Positions 42,049 through 51,456 are shown, counted from the stretch's first letter. The stretch: DNA of 64,000 bases from Philodulcilactobacillus myokonensis (GCF_027923585.1 NZ_BRPL01000002.1:496001-560000); one strand, 5' to 3'. Made by a program: numbers and translations. The notes: a model not told the origin generated them from the sequence alone.

Positions 42049-42948
42049 ATGCATAATAATGAATTAACCGGTCAAAGGTTCTTTTTAGTTACGTTACTTA
42101 ATGTTCTGATTACAGTTGCAGAATTTTTAGGTGGAGCTTTATCCGGAAGTTTATCACTGGTTTCAGATGCTTTTCATAACTTAGGGGACTCATTTTCGGT
42201 GGTTTTAAGTTATTGGACCCATCGGATTAGTTCTAAACCACAGACGGAACATAATACGTTTGGTTTTCGTCGTTCGCAGATTTTATCTGCATTTTTGAAT
42301 TCAATTTTCTTAGTGGTAGTTTCAATTATTTTATTAGTTGGCGCAATCAAGAAATTATTTCACCCTGAACATATCAATGGTAATTTAATGCTGATTGTTG
42401 CCATTATTGGAACCATTGCTAACTTAATTTCGGCATTAATGTTAAATGCCGGCTCAAAGCATAATTTAAATATTAGGGCTACATACTTACACCTCTTGAG
42501 TGACACACTTTCTTCAATGGGAATCATTGCTGGCGGGATTTTAATTGATCTTTATAATTGGGTGATTGTTGATCCAATTGTGACACTACTGGTTGCTTTT
42601 TATATTATTTATGAAACAATTCCGATTATTAAAAAAACCATTGCAATCTTAATGCAAGGAGCACCAACTAATATTGATTATGCAGATGTTCAAAAGGATC
42701 TGCTGAATATTAATGGAATCACTAATGTCCACCACGTCCATGTCTGGATGATTGATGAAAACACGGTTGTTTTTTCTGCACATATTAATATGAAAAATAT
42801 GATGATTAGTGATGCTGAAAAATTTTATCATCCAATTTATGAGTTATTACACAAAAAATATGGAATTACCCATGTTACAGTCCAAGTCGAGGTTGAACGG
42901 GGAATTAAACAAGACTTGTTTTATGATACAGGAAAAGATATCAAATAG
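42049..42948 (+). CDS. czcD: Cation diffusion facilitator (zinc-type efflux)
   Basis: A 299-residue CDF-family membrane antiporter with six helices. The metal site of helix 2 reads DAFHNLGD and that of helix 5 HLLSDTLSS, the H/D pairs typical of the zinc-selective members, and the cytoplasmic C-terminal domain with VHHVHVWMID and HVTVQVE is present. It probably exports zinc (perhaps cobalt or cadmium) in exchange for protons. GGAG precedes the ATG. It is monocistronic and shares a terminator with the opposing small gene. Confidence 0.88.
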   Translation: MHNNELTGQRFFLVTLLNVLITVAEFLGGALSGSLSLVSDAFHNLGDSFSVVLSYWTHRISSKPQTEHNTFGFRRSQILSAFLNSIFLVVVSIILLVGAIKKLFHPEHINGNLMLIVAIIGTIANLISALMLNAGSKHNLNIRATYLHLLSDTLSSMGIIAGGILIDLYNWVIVDPIVTLLVAFYIIYETIPIIKKTIAILMQGAPTNIDYADVQKDLLNINGITNVHHVHVWMIDENTVVFSAHINMKNMMISDAEKFYHPIYELLHKKYGITHVTVQVEVERGIKQDLFYDTGKDIK

Positions 42949-42961
42949 TGTTTGATAAAAA

Positions 42962-42998
42962 TAAAAATGGGATGATTATTTTAATCATCCCATTTCTT
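42962..42998. terminator. Bidirectional terminator after the CDF gene
   Basis: The hairpin AAATGGGATGATTA/TAATCATCCCATTT with a 3-nt loop lies between convergent genes. Confidence 0.85.
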
Positions 42999-43021
42999 AT
43001 TAAAAATATGATTGATATTAA

Positions 43022-43363
43022 TTAGCCTCTACCAAGTTTAACGAATTTTTCGTTGTACCAATCATTCCATGGCTTTTCGGAATTCCCGTTTGCATAGAAT
43101 TTTTGATCAATTTGGTTAATCAATTCACTAAATTGTGCAAAGCAATCTTTAATTGAAGCCTTGACGATTTCCTTTTGGTCTTCGTTTTGGTGCATTAATA
43201 AATAATTGTTGATGTCATTCATTACTTCTTTTTGGTCGAACGATGTGATCAGTTCCAATCCATTTTGTGAATATAAATTAAAATAGAAAGAAGCAAAGTC
43301 AGATACGGCTGTATTTTTAGCTTCATCGCTTAATTTTGCAAAATCTAATAATTCTTCGCTCAT
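43022..43363 (-). CDS. Small helical protein of unknown function
   Basis: A 113-residue, mainly helical acidic protein starting MSEELLDFAKLSDEAK with a C-terminal PWNDWYNEKFVKLGRG segment. I do not recognise a family. GGAGG precedes the ATG. It is monocistronic and divergent from the metal-dependent regulator. Confidence 0.65.
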   Translation of the reverse strand: MSEELLDFAKLSDEAKNTAVSDFASFYFNLYSQNGLELITSFDQKEVMNDINNYLLMHQNEDQKEIVKASIKDCFAQFSELINQIDQKFYANGNSEKPWNDWYNEKFVKLGRG

Positions 43364-43519
43364 CTATAAAACCTCCAATTTATCTTACTATGATTGATTA
43401 CTAATACTATTATTATATATGCTTTAATGCTCTTCGTAAAACAAACTACTTGTATCAACTACAAAAAAGCTGTATAAATAAAGGCAAAAACATTTTTTAT
43501 AAGGACTGATTAATAAAAT

Positions 43520-44176
43520 ATGACTCCAATGAAAGAGGATTATTTAAAAATTATTTTCGAACTGGGTGGAACTAAAGAAAAAGTTTCTAACAAAAGAATT
43601 GCTTTAAGTCTTAATATTGCTGCTGGTTCTGTTACTGAAATGATAAATAAACTCCTCTCAGAGGGACTGGTTGAGCATGAACCCTATGCCGGTGTTTCAT
43701 TAACAGCTGCTGGAATAAAAAAAGCAGAAATTTTGATCCAAAAGCATCGAATTTGGGAAGTCTTCCTAGTTAAAGAATTAAATTATAGCATTGCAGATGT
43801 TAATGATGAAGCCGAACTATTGGAACACGTGACTAGTGATCGACTTTTAGATGCTCTGGATAAAAAATTGGGGCATCCATCAAGGTGTCCTCATGGTGGC
43901 GTGATTCCAAGAGCTAATGGCAACTATAAAGAAGATAGTCATACACTATTAAGTGATGTTAGCGATGGGGATACCGTTGTTGTTGACCGATTTATTGATA
44001 ACCATGAACTTTTGACATACTTAGGAGATATTCAACTGGATATTGGTGATAAATTAAAAATCATCAAGCATGCTCCGTTTGAAGGACCAGTCATGGTTAA
44101 AAATATAACTGATAAACAAAACATAACCGTTAGCTATAAGGCTTCTCACTATGTTTTTATTAAATATGTAAAATAA
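43520..44176 (+). CDS. DtxR/MntR-family metal-dependent regulator (SloR/ScaR-like)
   Basis: A 218-residue regulator with an N-terminal winged helix (residues 1-60, starting MTPMKEDYLKIIFEL), a dimerisation and metal domain (HRIWEVFLVKELNY, DEAELLEHVTSDRL, GHPSRCPHGGVIP) and a C-terminal FeoA/SH3-like domain. The KEDYLK start and the CPHGG motif resemble the streptococcal manganese regulators SloR/ScaR more than the short Bacillus MntR. It should repress manganese importers when Mn is replete; no such importer is adjacent. An AAGGA is 15 nt before the ATG. Confidence 0.88.
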   Translation: MTPMKEDYLKIIFELGGTKEKVSNKRIALSLNIAAGSVTEMINKLLSEGLVEHEPYAGVSLTAAGIKKAEILIQKHRIWEVFLVKELNYSIADVNDEAELLEHVTSDRLLDALDKKLGHPSRCPHGGVIPRANGNYKEDSHTLLSDVSDGDTVVVDRFIDNHELLTYLGDIQLDIGDKLKIIKHAPFEGPVMVKNITDKQNITVSYKASHYVFIKYVK

Positions 44177-44180
44177 TTAT

Positions 44181-44208
44181 GATTGGATTTTCTATCCAAT
44201 CTTTTTTA
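44181..44208 (+). terminator. Intrinsic terminator after the DtxR-type gene
   Basis: GATTGGAT/ATCCAATC with a 5-nt loop is followed by TTTTTTAG. Confidence 0.88.
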
Positions 44209-44251
44209 GATTAATGTTATAATATTTTTATATTTGATAAGGGGGTTGCTG

Positions 44252-45007
44252 ATGAAAGATATAAGTGAAAGGGACCAGCTAGTAATTGAAACTTGTTTAT
44301 TGGCAGGTAAAATTATGATTGAAAACGGTTCTGAAATGAGTCGTGTCACAGATACAATCGACCGGATTTCAAAAAATGCCCACGTTGAGCAGGCTAGATC
44401 TTACGTTACCTTAACCGGAATTATTATGTCAGCAGGCCCTAAAGTTGGTTCGCAGGTCATTGCAATTGAGCGACGGGGCTTTGATTTAGAAAAAATATCA
44501 GTTGTGAACGATTATTCTAGAAAGTATGGAGCAGGCTTAATTACACTCCATCAATTTTACAACCGACTAAAACACATTAATGAGCATGTTAAGACGTTTC
44601 CTTTTTGGATGCAGGTATTTGGTGCTGCTCTGGTTAGTGGTCCATTAGAAATTGTTTTTAGAGGTAATTTGATTGATTTTTGGATCACATGCTTGATTGG
44701 AATTGTTGGATACATTGCATACTATGCCATTGATAAATATTTAAATGTTCAATTTATTAGCGAATTTATTGCAGCCCTTTTAATTGGTATTTTTTCAATT
44801 TTATCTGTTTGGTTTAATTTAGGAACCAATATTGATGATATTATTATTGGAAGTATCATGCCGTTAGTTCCCGGGGTGCCGATCACTAATGCTGTTCGGG
44901 ATGTATTGTCAGGTAATCTTGTTAGTGGCCCTGCAAGGGGAATTGAAGCGTTAATGAGTGCCTGTGCGTTAGGAATTGGTGTCGCGGTTGCAATTAAATT
45001 GCTTTAA
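44252..45007 (+). CDS. Threonine/serine exporter family, large subunit (DUF1212, YjjP-like)
   Basis: A 251-residue protein of the split ThrE family. It has a cytoplasmic N-terminal half with ENGSEMSRVTDTIDRI and VTLTGIIMSA, followed by about five transmembrane helices, and the signature LVPGVPITNAVRDVLSGNLVSG. In actinobacteria the fused ThrE exports threonine and serine; here substrates are unproven. I chose ATG at 44252 with AAGGGGG upstream; the TTG at 44234 is not supported. The partner gene begins 15 bp later, so the two form an operon. Confidence 0.85.
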   Translation: MKDISERDQLVIETCLLAGKIMIENGSEMSRVTDTIDRISKNAHVEQARSYVTLTGIIMSAGPKVGSQVIAIERRGFDLEKISVVNDYSRKYGAGLITLHQFYNRLKHINEHVKTFPFWMQVFGAALVSGPLEIVFRGNLIDFWITCLIGIVGYIAYYAIDKYLNVQFISEFIAALLIGIFSILSVWFNLGTNIDDIIIGSIMPLVPGVPITNAVRDVLSGNLVSGPARGIEALMSACALGIGVAVAIKLL

Positions 45008-45022
45008 GGTGGATTTAACCTA

Positions 45023-45481
45023 ATGATGAAATTAATTTTAAATTTAATTTGTGTTTATTTAGGAACCATTGGTTTCGGGATTATTGTGAATGTTCCTAAA
45101 AGATCGTTAAATGCTAGTGGAATTGTTGGCTCATTAGCATGGCTAGTTTATTACTTATATTTTATTTCTTTTGGTGGATATGTTGGTGGAAGCTTATTAG
45201 GTACTTTTACAATTGGTGTTTTGGGGATGGTCGCTGCCCATAGAGAAAAAATGCCGGTGATTATTTTTAATACTCCAGCGTTAGTTCCATTAGTCCCTGG
45301 GGGTCAAGCATACCAAGTTATGCGGAATTTAGCACAGGGAAATAATGAAATGGCTAAATTTTATTTACTTCAAGTTGTTTTTATTGCAGGGGCTATTGCC
45401 GCTGGATTCTTAATTGCAGAATTGTTTAATCAATTACTGTATAAATTTATTAAACGAATGGGAAAAATAAAGTCAAATTAA
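45023..45481 (+). CDS. Threonine/serine exporter family, small subunit (YjjB-like)
   Basis: A 152-residue membrane protein with four helices, the second half of the split ThrE exporter. The segment RSLNASGIVGSLAWLVYYL and NTPALVPLVPGGQAYQVMRN match the family. AAGGTGG precedes adjacent ATG-ATG codons. It should assemble with the preceding DUF1212 protein in the cytoplasmic membrane. Confidence 0.83.
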   Translation: MMKLILNLICVYLGTIGFGIIVNVPKRSLNASGIVGSLAWLVYYLYFISFGGYVGGSLLGTFTIGVLGMVAAHREKMPVIIFNTPALVPLVPGGQAYQVMRNLAQGNNEMAKFYLLQVVFIAGAIAAGFLIAELFNQLLYKFIKRMGKIKSN

Positions 45482-45516
45482 AAGCAGTGAGGATCATAAT
45501 CCTCACTGCTTTTTTT
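45480..45516. terminator. Bidirectional terminator between convergent genes
   Basis: AAAAGCAGTGAGGAT/ATCCTCACTGCTTTT with a 4-nt loop is followed by TTTTTT. Confidence 0.9.
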
Positions 45517-45531
45517 ATAAATTGAATGATT

Positions 45532-45903
45532 TTATAAAAAGAAACTAAAAATTAAAACAATTAGAACAAATGATGTTATATATACATATAAATAATCGTG
45601 TTCTTTGTAAAATGAATAAATCGAAACTACAACTCTTAAAACCGGGGTTAAAATCAAACAAAAAATACCTAACATCATAATTGCATATGGTTTCATTTGT
45701 GCAATTCCACTAAAAATTTCACTGAATGAAGTTGGATGATAATTATTAGCATAACCCGATTTTCCAGTAATAATTAATAGTAAGAATCCAATAATCATGA
45801 TAATTGCTGAAATAATGACACCAATTCTTAAAATTTTACCGATGATTAATTCAATGTCATCCATTTCCTTAGCAACTTTTGGATTTTGTTCTTCTGGTTT
45901 CAT
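45532..45903 (-). CDS. DUF1634 family membrane protein
   Basis: A 123-residue protein with three hydrophobic helices near residues 28-48, 70-92 and 104-122, and the LRIGVIISAIIMIIGF segment typical of DUF1634. Its ATG begins one base after the stop of the TSUP transporter gene, so the two are coupled and probably form one transport complex in the membrane. Function beyond that is unknown. Confidence 0.78.
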   Translation of the reverse strand: MKPEEQNPKVAKEMDDIELIIGKILRIGVIISAIIMIIGFLLLIITGKSGYANNYHPTSFSEIFSGIAQMKPYAIMMLGIFCLILTPVLRVVVSIYSFYKEHDYLYVYITSFVLIVLIFSFFL

Positions 45904-46749
45904 CTATAATTTCACCCCAAATCCTTGTAAAGCCATATTGATTCCTAAGTATAAGATAATCGGGATAAAGACGATGCGAATCCATTTAGCAGGCAATCTT
46001 TGCATAATTCTTGATCCTAAAACAGCACCAACTAAAATCCCAAGTGCTAGTGGAACGGCAATTTGTGGCAAAATTGAACCGTTAAAGAAATAAACCGTTG
46101 CACTAGCAGCAGCAGTAACACCCATCATTAAATTACTGGTAGCACTTGATGGTTTTAATGGCATCTTCATGAAAGTATCCATTGCAATCACCTTAAATGC
46201 ACCGGAACCAATTCCTAATAGTCCACTGGCAAGGCCAGCGCCAAACATAACGGCTAATCCCCCAGGGACATTTTCAACCTGATAATTGACCGTTTTTTTA
46301 GATGCTTTATCATAATAAGAACTATTTAATTCTAATTTTTCTGCCATCTTATCGGGATGAACCTTTTGAACGGCTCCCTGATGGTTCCTTAATTTTTTAA
46401 TCATGTTAAAGCCAGAAAAAATTAATAATAGTCCAAATAAAACATACAAAAATTTAGGATTTAAAATCCCAGTTAATAGTGCTCCCGATACGGCACCAAT
46501 GGTAGTTGCAATTTCTAAGAACATTGCAACCCGTAAGTTTAATACTTCATCTTTTAAATAGGCAATGGTCGAACCAGAACTCGTTGCGATTACAACGATA
46601 ATACTAGCTCCAATTGCATACTTAATATTTAAGCCGAATGCAAGGGTTAAAATTGGTGTGACAATTACACCACCGCCAAGTCCTAAGATTGCACCTGCAA
46701 TTCCAGCAAAAACGCCAATTCCAATCATGATTAACGCAGTCATTAACAA
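45904..46749 (-). CDS. TSUP-family (TauE/SafE) anion transporter
   Basis: A 281-residue membrane protein with eight or more helices of the TauE/SafE/TSUP group, which moves sulfite, sulfoacetate or other sulfur-containing anions. The repeat motif GAILGLGGGVIVTPIL near residue 20 and GLLGIGSGAFKVIAM near residue 175 is the family hallmark. The start is TTG with GGGAGG 9 nt upstream. It is followed directly by the DUF1634 gene. The substrate cannot be told. Confidence 0.85.
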   Translation of the reverse strand: MLMTALIMIGIGVFAGIAGAILGLGGGVIVTPILTLAFGLNIKYAIGASIIVVIATSSGSTIAYLKDEVLNLRVAMFLEIATTIGAVSGALLTGILNPKFLYVLFGLLLIFSGFNMIKKLRNHQGAVQKVHPDKMAEKLELNSSYYDKASKKTVNYQVENVPGGLAVMFGAGLASGLLGIGSGAFKVIAMDTFMKMPLKPSSATSNLMMGVTAAASATVYFFNGSILPQIAVPLALGILVGAVLGSRIMQRLPAKWIRIVFIPIILYLGINMALQGFGVKL

Positions 46750-46865
46750 GAATGGAAACCTCCCTTTTTATTTATATTCATATAGTATAACAAAAATAAT
46801 CAAATTGTATCAGTCACGGTATGTTATAATTAATATTAAATGATTGATTAGGAGGAAATCGGTGA

Positions 46866-47531
46866 ATGCTGATTTATAAAGAGTGGGATTCTAGATTAAG
46901 ATTCTGGATTGCCTTGATTTTTTCAGTTGCTTTAACAGTTTTTGTAATGTTTAATTCCGGATATTTACAGTTCTTGGATTCAATGTTCACGGCTGACGTA
47001 CAAAAAAATGAATCTGGATTGAAAGAAGGATTCTATAACCTAATTACGATGATTGCCAATCCGAAGATGGATATTCTTTGGATATTAATTATTGCTTTTA
47101 TCTTATGGGGTTTTAAATATAAGGTTTACGCGTTGTGGTCGGTATGCACAATCATTGGATCCGATGTATTTGGTGCGATTATTAAAATGATTGTTAGAAG
47201 ACCAAGACCGCTGCTTCATTTAGCAAAGGATAAAGGATTTAGTTTTCCAAGTATGCACGTTTTTGGGATGATGATTGTCATTTCAGTTATTTGGATTTTA
47301 GTTGTTCCATTTATTAAACGGCAGTGGCTACAGTGGGTGGTTAAAATTGCTGGAATCATTATGGTTCTTTTAGTAATGATGTCTAGGATTTATTTAAATG
47401 CTCATTTTCCAACCGATACATTAGGTGGAGTTTTACTTGGATATTTATGGCTTCAAATTTGTGAATTTTTATACATTAAATTTGCCCCAAAGATAAATTA
47501 TTTGTCGGTTTTTAGTCATAATATTATGTAA
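46866..47531 (+). CDS. PAP2-type lipid phosphatase
   Basis: A 221-residue membrane phosphatase with six helices and the three acid phosphatase motifs: KMIVRRPRP (KX6RP), SFPSMHVF (PSxH, with Met where Gly is common) and SRIYLNAHFPTD (SRX5HX3D). Enzymes of this type dephosphorylate undecaprenyl pyrophosphate or phosphatidylglycerophosphate, so cell-wall lipid recycling is likely. AGGAGG lies ahead of the ATG at 46866. A terminator is shared with the opposing esterase. Confidence 0.9.
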   Translation: MLIYKEWDSRLRFWIALIFSVALTVFVMFNSGYLQFLDSMFTADVQKNESGLKEGFYNLITMIANPKMDILWILIIAFILWGFKYKVYALWSVCTIIGSDVFGAIIKMIVRRPRPLLHLAKDKGFSFPSMHVFGMMIVISVIWILVVPFIKRQWLQWVVKIAGIIMVLLVMMSRIYLNAHFPTDTLGGVLLGYLWLQICEFLYIKFAPKINYLSVFSHNIM

Positions 47532-47568
47532 AAAAGTGGTTTGAATCAATTATTCAAACCACTTTTTA
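47530..47568. terminator. Bidirectional terminator between convergent genes
   Basis: AAAGTGGTTTGAAT/ATTCAAACCACTTT with a 5-nt loop is flanked by A and T runs. Confidence 0.92.
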
Positions 47569-47569
47569 A

Positions 47570-48367
47570 TTAAAATTGTTCAAGCCATTCACAAACAAGC
47601 TTAAACCAACTAGCAACGTGCTGGTTATTATGTTCATCATCCTTAGCAGTAATTGAATTAGCGAGTGCTAATCCATGGGGACCATGGTGAAAAATATGAA
47701 GTTCATATTGAACCTGACTTTGAAATAATGATTCCGCATATACTAAGCTGTTAATACTTGGAACAAATGGATCGTCAGCAGTTCCCCAAATAAAGGTTGG
47801 GGCGTTTTGCTTGTTCACGTGTTGTTCGGCTGCAATTTCTTTTTTGTTATCGACCCATTGCTTGATGGTTGTTTCATTTTTAGGAAAGCCAAGGGTTAGA
47901 TTGATAACGGGATAACCTAAAATTACGGCAGTGGGTTTTAGATCATTTTCATTGGTATCTGCTGAAATTAATTTTTGAAACCATTTTTGACTATAAAAAT
48001 CATTGTATAAAGCTGCAACATGTCCGCCAATTGAGAATCCGGCAATTATAATGTGGTTCTTATCAATATGCCATTTGTGAGCGTTTGCTTTGATCGCTTT
48101 AATGGTTCTGCTAAGCTCAATTAATGGTGCCGGATAGAGCGGCTGTTTTTCATCTGTGAAGCTATACCGAAGATAAAAACTTTGGTATCCCTTGGATAGG
48201 AAATTAATTGCAAAGCTCTCGGCTTGCTGAGGAGGGATGTGCGTAAATGATCCGCCAGGAAGAATGACAATTGCCGGAAATTTATTCCGGTGGGTTTCAT
48301 GATTGGCATCCCTTAAATATCCCCTAAAAAAAGCATTTTGATTGATATTTTGTTTAATAATTTGCAT
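47570..48367 (-). CDS. Alpha/beta-hydrolase esterase
   Basis: A 265-residue cytoplasmic esterase of the BD-FAE/acetyl-esterase type. The oxyanion loop is ILPGGSF near residue 37, the nucleophile is in AGFSIGGHVA near residue 116, the acid in WGTADDPFVPS and the histidine in HHGPHGL. Homologues in lactobacilli deacetylate or hydrolyse short-chain or feruloyl esters; the substrate is unknown here. GAAGGAATC precedes the ATG. It is monocistronic. Confidence 0.88.
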   Translation of the reverse strand: MQIIKQNINQNAFFRGYLRDANHETHRNKFPAIVILPGGSFTHIPPQQAESFAINFLSKGYQSFYLRYSFTDEKQPLYPAPLIELSRTIKAIKANAHKWHIDKNHIIIAGFSIGGHVAALYNDFYSQKWFQKLISADTNENDLKPTAVILGYPVINLTLGFPKNETTIKQWVDNKKEIAAEQHVNKQNAPTFIWGTADDPFVPSINSLVYAESLFQSQVQYELHIFHHGPHGLALANSITAKDDEHNNQHVASWFKLVCEWLEQF

Positions 48368-48435
48368 TTAGATTCCTTCTTCATAATTATTTTAAATTCA
48401 TTATACTTCATTTTATTTTAAAATCTAAACGGGCG

Positions 48436-48969
48436 GTGGGAGTTATTTTTTTTAATCAATTAAAAATTAATGATGTTACTCTGAGACATTTAAGACGAAG
48501 TGATTTTAAACCCTATTACAGATTAATATCTGATCCTGATATTCAGAAATTAGCTGGGTTGCCAAATATAAATGAATTAAATTTGGCCAAAAAGTTATTT
48601 GATGATGCTTTGAAAATGGAATCAACCTATGCAATTTTAGAAAATAATTTTAATAGCTTTATTGGTATTTTTTCGTTTTATGAATGGATCGATAGTGGAA
48701 TGAACATTCCAAACCCAAATAGCCGTGAATTAGGCTTTGCCCTAACACCTGAAACACAACACCATGGTTATATGACGGAAATTTTGAACGGGGTTTGCGA
48801 TTTTATGAAACACCATTCAAAAATTAAAAGCTTGTGGTGTGGAATGTTCTTAAATAACGTTGGATGCAGAAAATTGATGGAAAAGGTTCATTTTAATTTT
48901 AAATTTCGTTTTAAATCTGACTTACTAGATAAGGAAGAATTATTTTATCAGCGTGTATTAAAAATATAA
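48436..48969 (+). CDS. GNAT-family N-acetyltransferase (RimJ/RimL type)
   Basis: A 177-residue GNAT acetyltransferase with the RimJ/RimL pattern: VTLRHLRRSDFKPYYRLISDP at the start, ELGFALTPETQHHGYMTE for the acetyl-CoA loop and MFLNNVGCRKLMEKVHF near the end. It transfers acetyl to an amine, often a protein N-terminus. The start is uncertain: GTG at 48436 is the only usual start codon before the conserved region and has little Shine-Dalgarno, although a GTGGGAG lies within the first codons. Confidence 0.8.
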   Translation: MGVIFFNQLKINDVTLRHLRRSDFKPYYRLISDPDIQKLAGLPNINELNLAKKLFDDALKMESTYAILENNFNSFIGIFSFYEWIDSGMNIPNPNSRELGFALTPETQHHGYMTEILNGVCDFMKHHSKIKSLWCGMFLNNVGCRKLMEKVHFNFKFRFKSDLLDKEELFYQRVLKI

Positions 48970-49004
48970 TAGCTGTGATATAATTACAAATAGATTTAAT
49001 GATT

Positions 49005-49250
49005 TTTAATATCTAAAGAAGGGGCGCAAAATTCAAAAGTAAGTTTTGTGAATTAAAAAGTAATGTTGATCAGAACTGAAAGGGAATTTTGCCGAAACGA
49101 AAGGATGCTTCTTCATCCTTTTTGTTGGGGTCTAGTTAAATAAATTAGACACTGTCGCAGTGATGCGGAGTACTTTTAAGGTGATCTATGATTATATTTT
49201 AATTAAAGGTATTGCCGCTTCTATCGATTTAGAAGAGGCTTTTATTTTGC
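49005..49250 (+). promoter_or_regulatory. Lysine riboswitch (L-box) with terminator
   Basis: The leader carries L-box pieces in order: AGAAGGGGCGC, AGTAATGTTG, AAGGGAATTTTGCCGAA, GTTGGGGTCT, ACACTGTCGCAGTGATG and CGGAGTAC. These match the conserved joining regions of the lysine aptamer. A hairpin GCC-x-CTTCTA/TAGAAG-x-GGC at 49214-49239 with a TTTTATTTT tail is the terminator. It controls the downstream permease, which should be off when lysine is plentiful. The whole 311-bp gap from 48970 to 49280 is this leader and its promoter. Confidence 0.92.
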
Positions 49251-49280
49251 CCTTCTCTAAAAATGTAGGAGGAAATTTTT

Positions 49281-50732
49281 ATGGAGAATAAAGAACAGAC
49301 ACCTGATCATTCATTACGACGTGGCTTGAAACAAAGGTACGTTTCAATGATTGCTCTTGGCGGAAGTATTGGAACTGGATTATTTGTTACCAGTGGAAGT
49401 TCGATTAGTCAAGCTGGCCCGGGTGGTGCCATTGTTGCCTACATTATTATGGGCATCATGGTTTACTTCCTAATGACTAGTCTGGGTGAGATGGCAACCA
49501 ATATGCCAGTAACGGGGTCTTTTGCAACCTATGCTGGTAAATACGTCGATCCGGCATTAGGATTTGCAATGGGCTGGAATTATTGGTTTGATTATGCCAT
49601 TAACAATGCAGTCGAAATTAGTACGGCTGCCATTATTATGAAATTCTGGTTGCCAGGAGTGCCAGGATGGATTTGGAGCTTAACCGTTTTACTTCTGGTA
49701 TTTATTTTGAACATCCTAGCAGTTGGTAATTTTGGTGCCGCTGAATTCTGGATTTCAGCAATTAAAGTTGTTACAATTTTAATCTTTCTGGTTGTTGGTG
49801 TTTTAGTTATTTTTGGAATTTTAGGTGGTCATGCCACCGGATTAAGTAACTTTACCTATAAGAAAGCACCGTTTGTGGGTGGAATTCCTTCAATTATTGG
49901 TGTTTTTGTTGTTGCCGGTTTCTCATTCCAAGGAACTGAAATGATTGGGGTTACTGCTGGTGAATCACAGAATCCGGGTAAGAGTATTCCAAAGGCAATC
50001 CATCAAACGTTTTGGCGCATCCTTTTATTCTATATTTTATCAATTGCTGTGATTGCAGCAATTTTGCCATATACCAGCAAGTATTTATTAGGATCAAGTA
50101 TTACAATTAGTCCGTTTACATTGATTTTTAAACGTGCTGGGCTAGCCTTAGCAGCAAGTGTTATGAACGCTGTAATTTTAACTGCCGTTATTTCTGCTAC
50201 TAATTCTGGGATGTATTCATCAACCAGAATGTTATATTCAATGGCTAATAATGGTTATGCGCCTAAATTCTTTGGTCGTGTTATTAAAAATGGAATTCCA
50301 GTCTATTCTTTAATTGCAACCACTGTAATTGGATTATTGGCATTCTTAACTAGTTTCGTGGGTCCTAAAATTTATATGTGGTTAGTTGATTGTTCCAGTT
50401 TAACTGGTTTTATTGCTTGGTGGGGGATTGCTATTTCTCACTACCGGTTTAGAAGGGCATTCGTTAAACAGGGGCATCGCCTTAGTGAATTAAAATATCA
50501 TGCTGAATTATTTCCACTTGGTCCCATTTTGAGTTTGGTTTTGTGTACGATTGTAATTATTGCCCAAAATCCAAGTGCGTTTACATCATGGAACTGGTAT
50601 GAAATTGGTATTACCTATATCAGTGTTCCACTAGTCATCATTCTTTATATCGTTTATAAAATTGTTAAACATACTAAATTGATCCCACTTGATAAAGTTG
50701 ATGTTAAACCAAGTACCAAGGATCATGAATAG
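49281..50732 (+). CDS. lysP: Lysine-specific permease (APC family)
   Basis: A 483-residue 12-helix amino acid permease of the AAT group. It begins with a hydrophilic tail, then LRRGLKQRYVSMIALGGSIGTGLFVTSGSSISQAGPGG (helix 1), and has GTEMIGVTAGESQNPGKSIPKAI and RMLYSMANNGYAPKFF. The lysine riboswitch directly upstream is strong evidence that lysine is the substrate. AGGAGG is 6 nt before the ATG. It is monocistronic with its own terminator. Confidence 0.9.
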   Translation: MENKEQTPDHSLRRGLKQRYVSMIALGGSIGTGLFVTSGSSISQAGPGGAIVAYIIMGIMVYFLMTSLGEMATNMPVTGSFATYAGKYVDPALGFAMGWNYWFDYAINNAVEISTAAIIMKFWLPGVPGWIWSLTVLLLVFILNILAVGNFGAAEFWISAIKVVTILIFLVVGVLVIFGILGGHATGLSNFTYKKAPFVGGIPSIIGVFVVAGFSFQGTEMIGVTAGESQNPGKSIPKAIHQTFWRILLFYILSIAVIAAILPYTSKYLLGSSITISPFTLIFKRAGLALAASVMNAVILTAVISATNSGMYSSTRMLYSMANNGYAPKFFGRVIKNGIPVYSLIATTVIGLLAFLTSFVGPKIYMWLVDCSSLTGFIAWWGIAISHYRFRRAFVKQGHRLSELKYHAELFPLGPILSLVLCTIVIIAQNPSAFTSWNWYEIGITYISVPLVIILYIVYKIVKHTKLIPLDKVDVKPSTKDHE

Positions 50733-50749
50733 TGATTTATAATAATTTG

Positions 50750-50778
50750 AAAAGGTTCCACAATTGGAGCCTTTTTTG
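50750..50778 (+). terminator. Intrinsic terminator after lysP
   Basis: AAAGGTTCCA pairs with TGGAGCCTTT (one G-T pair) across a 4-nt loop, with TTTTTT following. Confidence 0.82.
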
Positions 50779-50820
50779 ATACAATGAGAGATGATTTAAA
50801 TTGAGATGGGAAGGTTTTAA

Positions 50821-51456
50821 ATGATCGTATTAGCTGGAACAATTGGTGCTGGAAAAACTTCGTTAACTAGAATATTAGCTGATCATCTTCATACGCCTGC
50901 TTACTATGAATCCGTTAAAAAGAATCCGATTCTACCTTTATTTTATCGTGATCCACATAAATATTCTTTTTTACTTCAAATTTATTTTTTAAATCAGCGC
51001 TTGGATGAAATTAAACAAGCTCAAAAAAATGATAAAAGTGTTTTGGATCGTTCAATCTATGAAGATTCATTGCTATTTCATCTTAATGCTGATTTAGGCC
51101 GTGCCACACAGACAGAAGTTAATACTTATGATTCACTGCTTAAAAATATGATGCAAGAATTACCGGAAGAAAAGTATCATAAGCACCCTGATTTACTAAT
51201 CCATATTAAGATTTCTTTTAAAACGATGCTTGAAAGAATTAAAATGAGAAATCGACCCTATGAGCAGGTTGATAGTGATCCAAGTTTGTACCAATATTAT
51301 TTACAACTGAACCAACGGTATGCAAAATGGTATCAAAAATATGATCAATCACCAAAAATGGAAATTGATGGTGATCAGTATGACTTTGTAAAAGATAATG
51401 ATGCTAAAGAGGATGTCTTAAAACAGATCGATCAAAAATTAGGAATCATTTTTTGA
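50821..51456 (+). CDS. Deoxynucleoside kinase (dAK/dGK type)
   Basis: A 211-residue cytoplasmic deoxynucleoside kinase that phosphorylates deoxyadenosine or deoxyguanosine for dNTP salvage. The P-loop GTIGAGKTSL is near residue 6, with LDRSIYED for the base-binding and catalytic Asp-Arg, and RNRPYEQ (lid) near residue 140. Lactobacilli often carry tandem dGK and dAK genes; only one is seen here. Its ATG overlaps the preceding GGAAGG-rich region. It is monocistronic. Confidence 0.88.
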   Translation: MIVLAGTIGAGKTSLTRILADHLHTPAYYESVKKNPILPLFYRDPHKYSFLLQIYFLNQRLDEIKQAQKNDKSVLDRSIYEDSLLFHLNADLGRATQTEVNTYDSLLKNMMQELPEEKYHKHPDLLIHIKISFKTMLERIKMRNRPYEQVDSDPSLYQYYLQLNQRYAKWYQKYDQSPKMEIDGDQYDFVKDNDAKEDVLKQIDQKLGIIF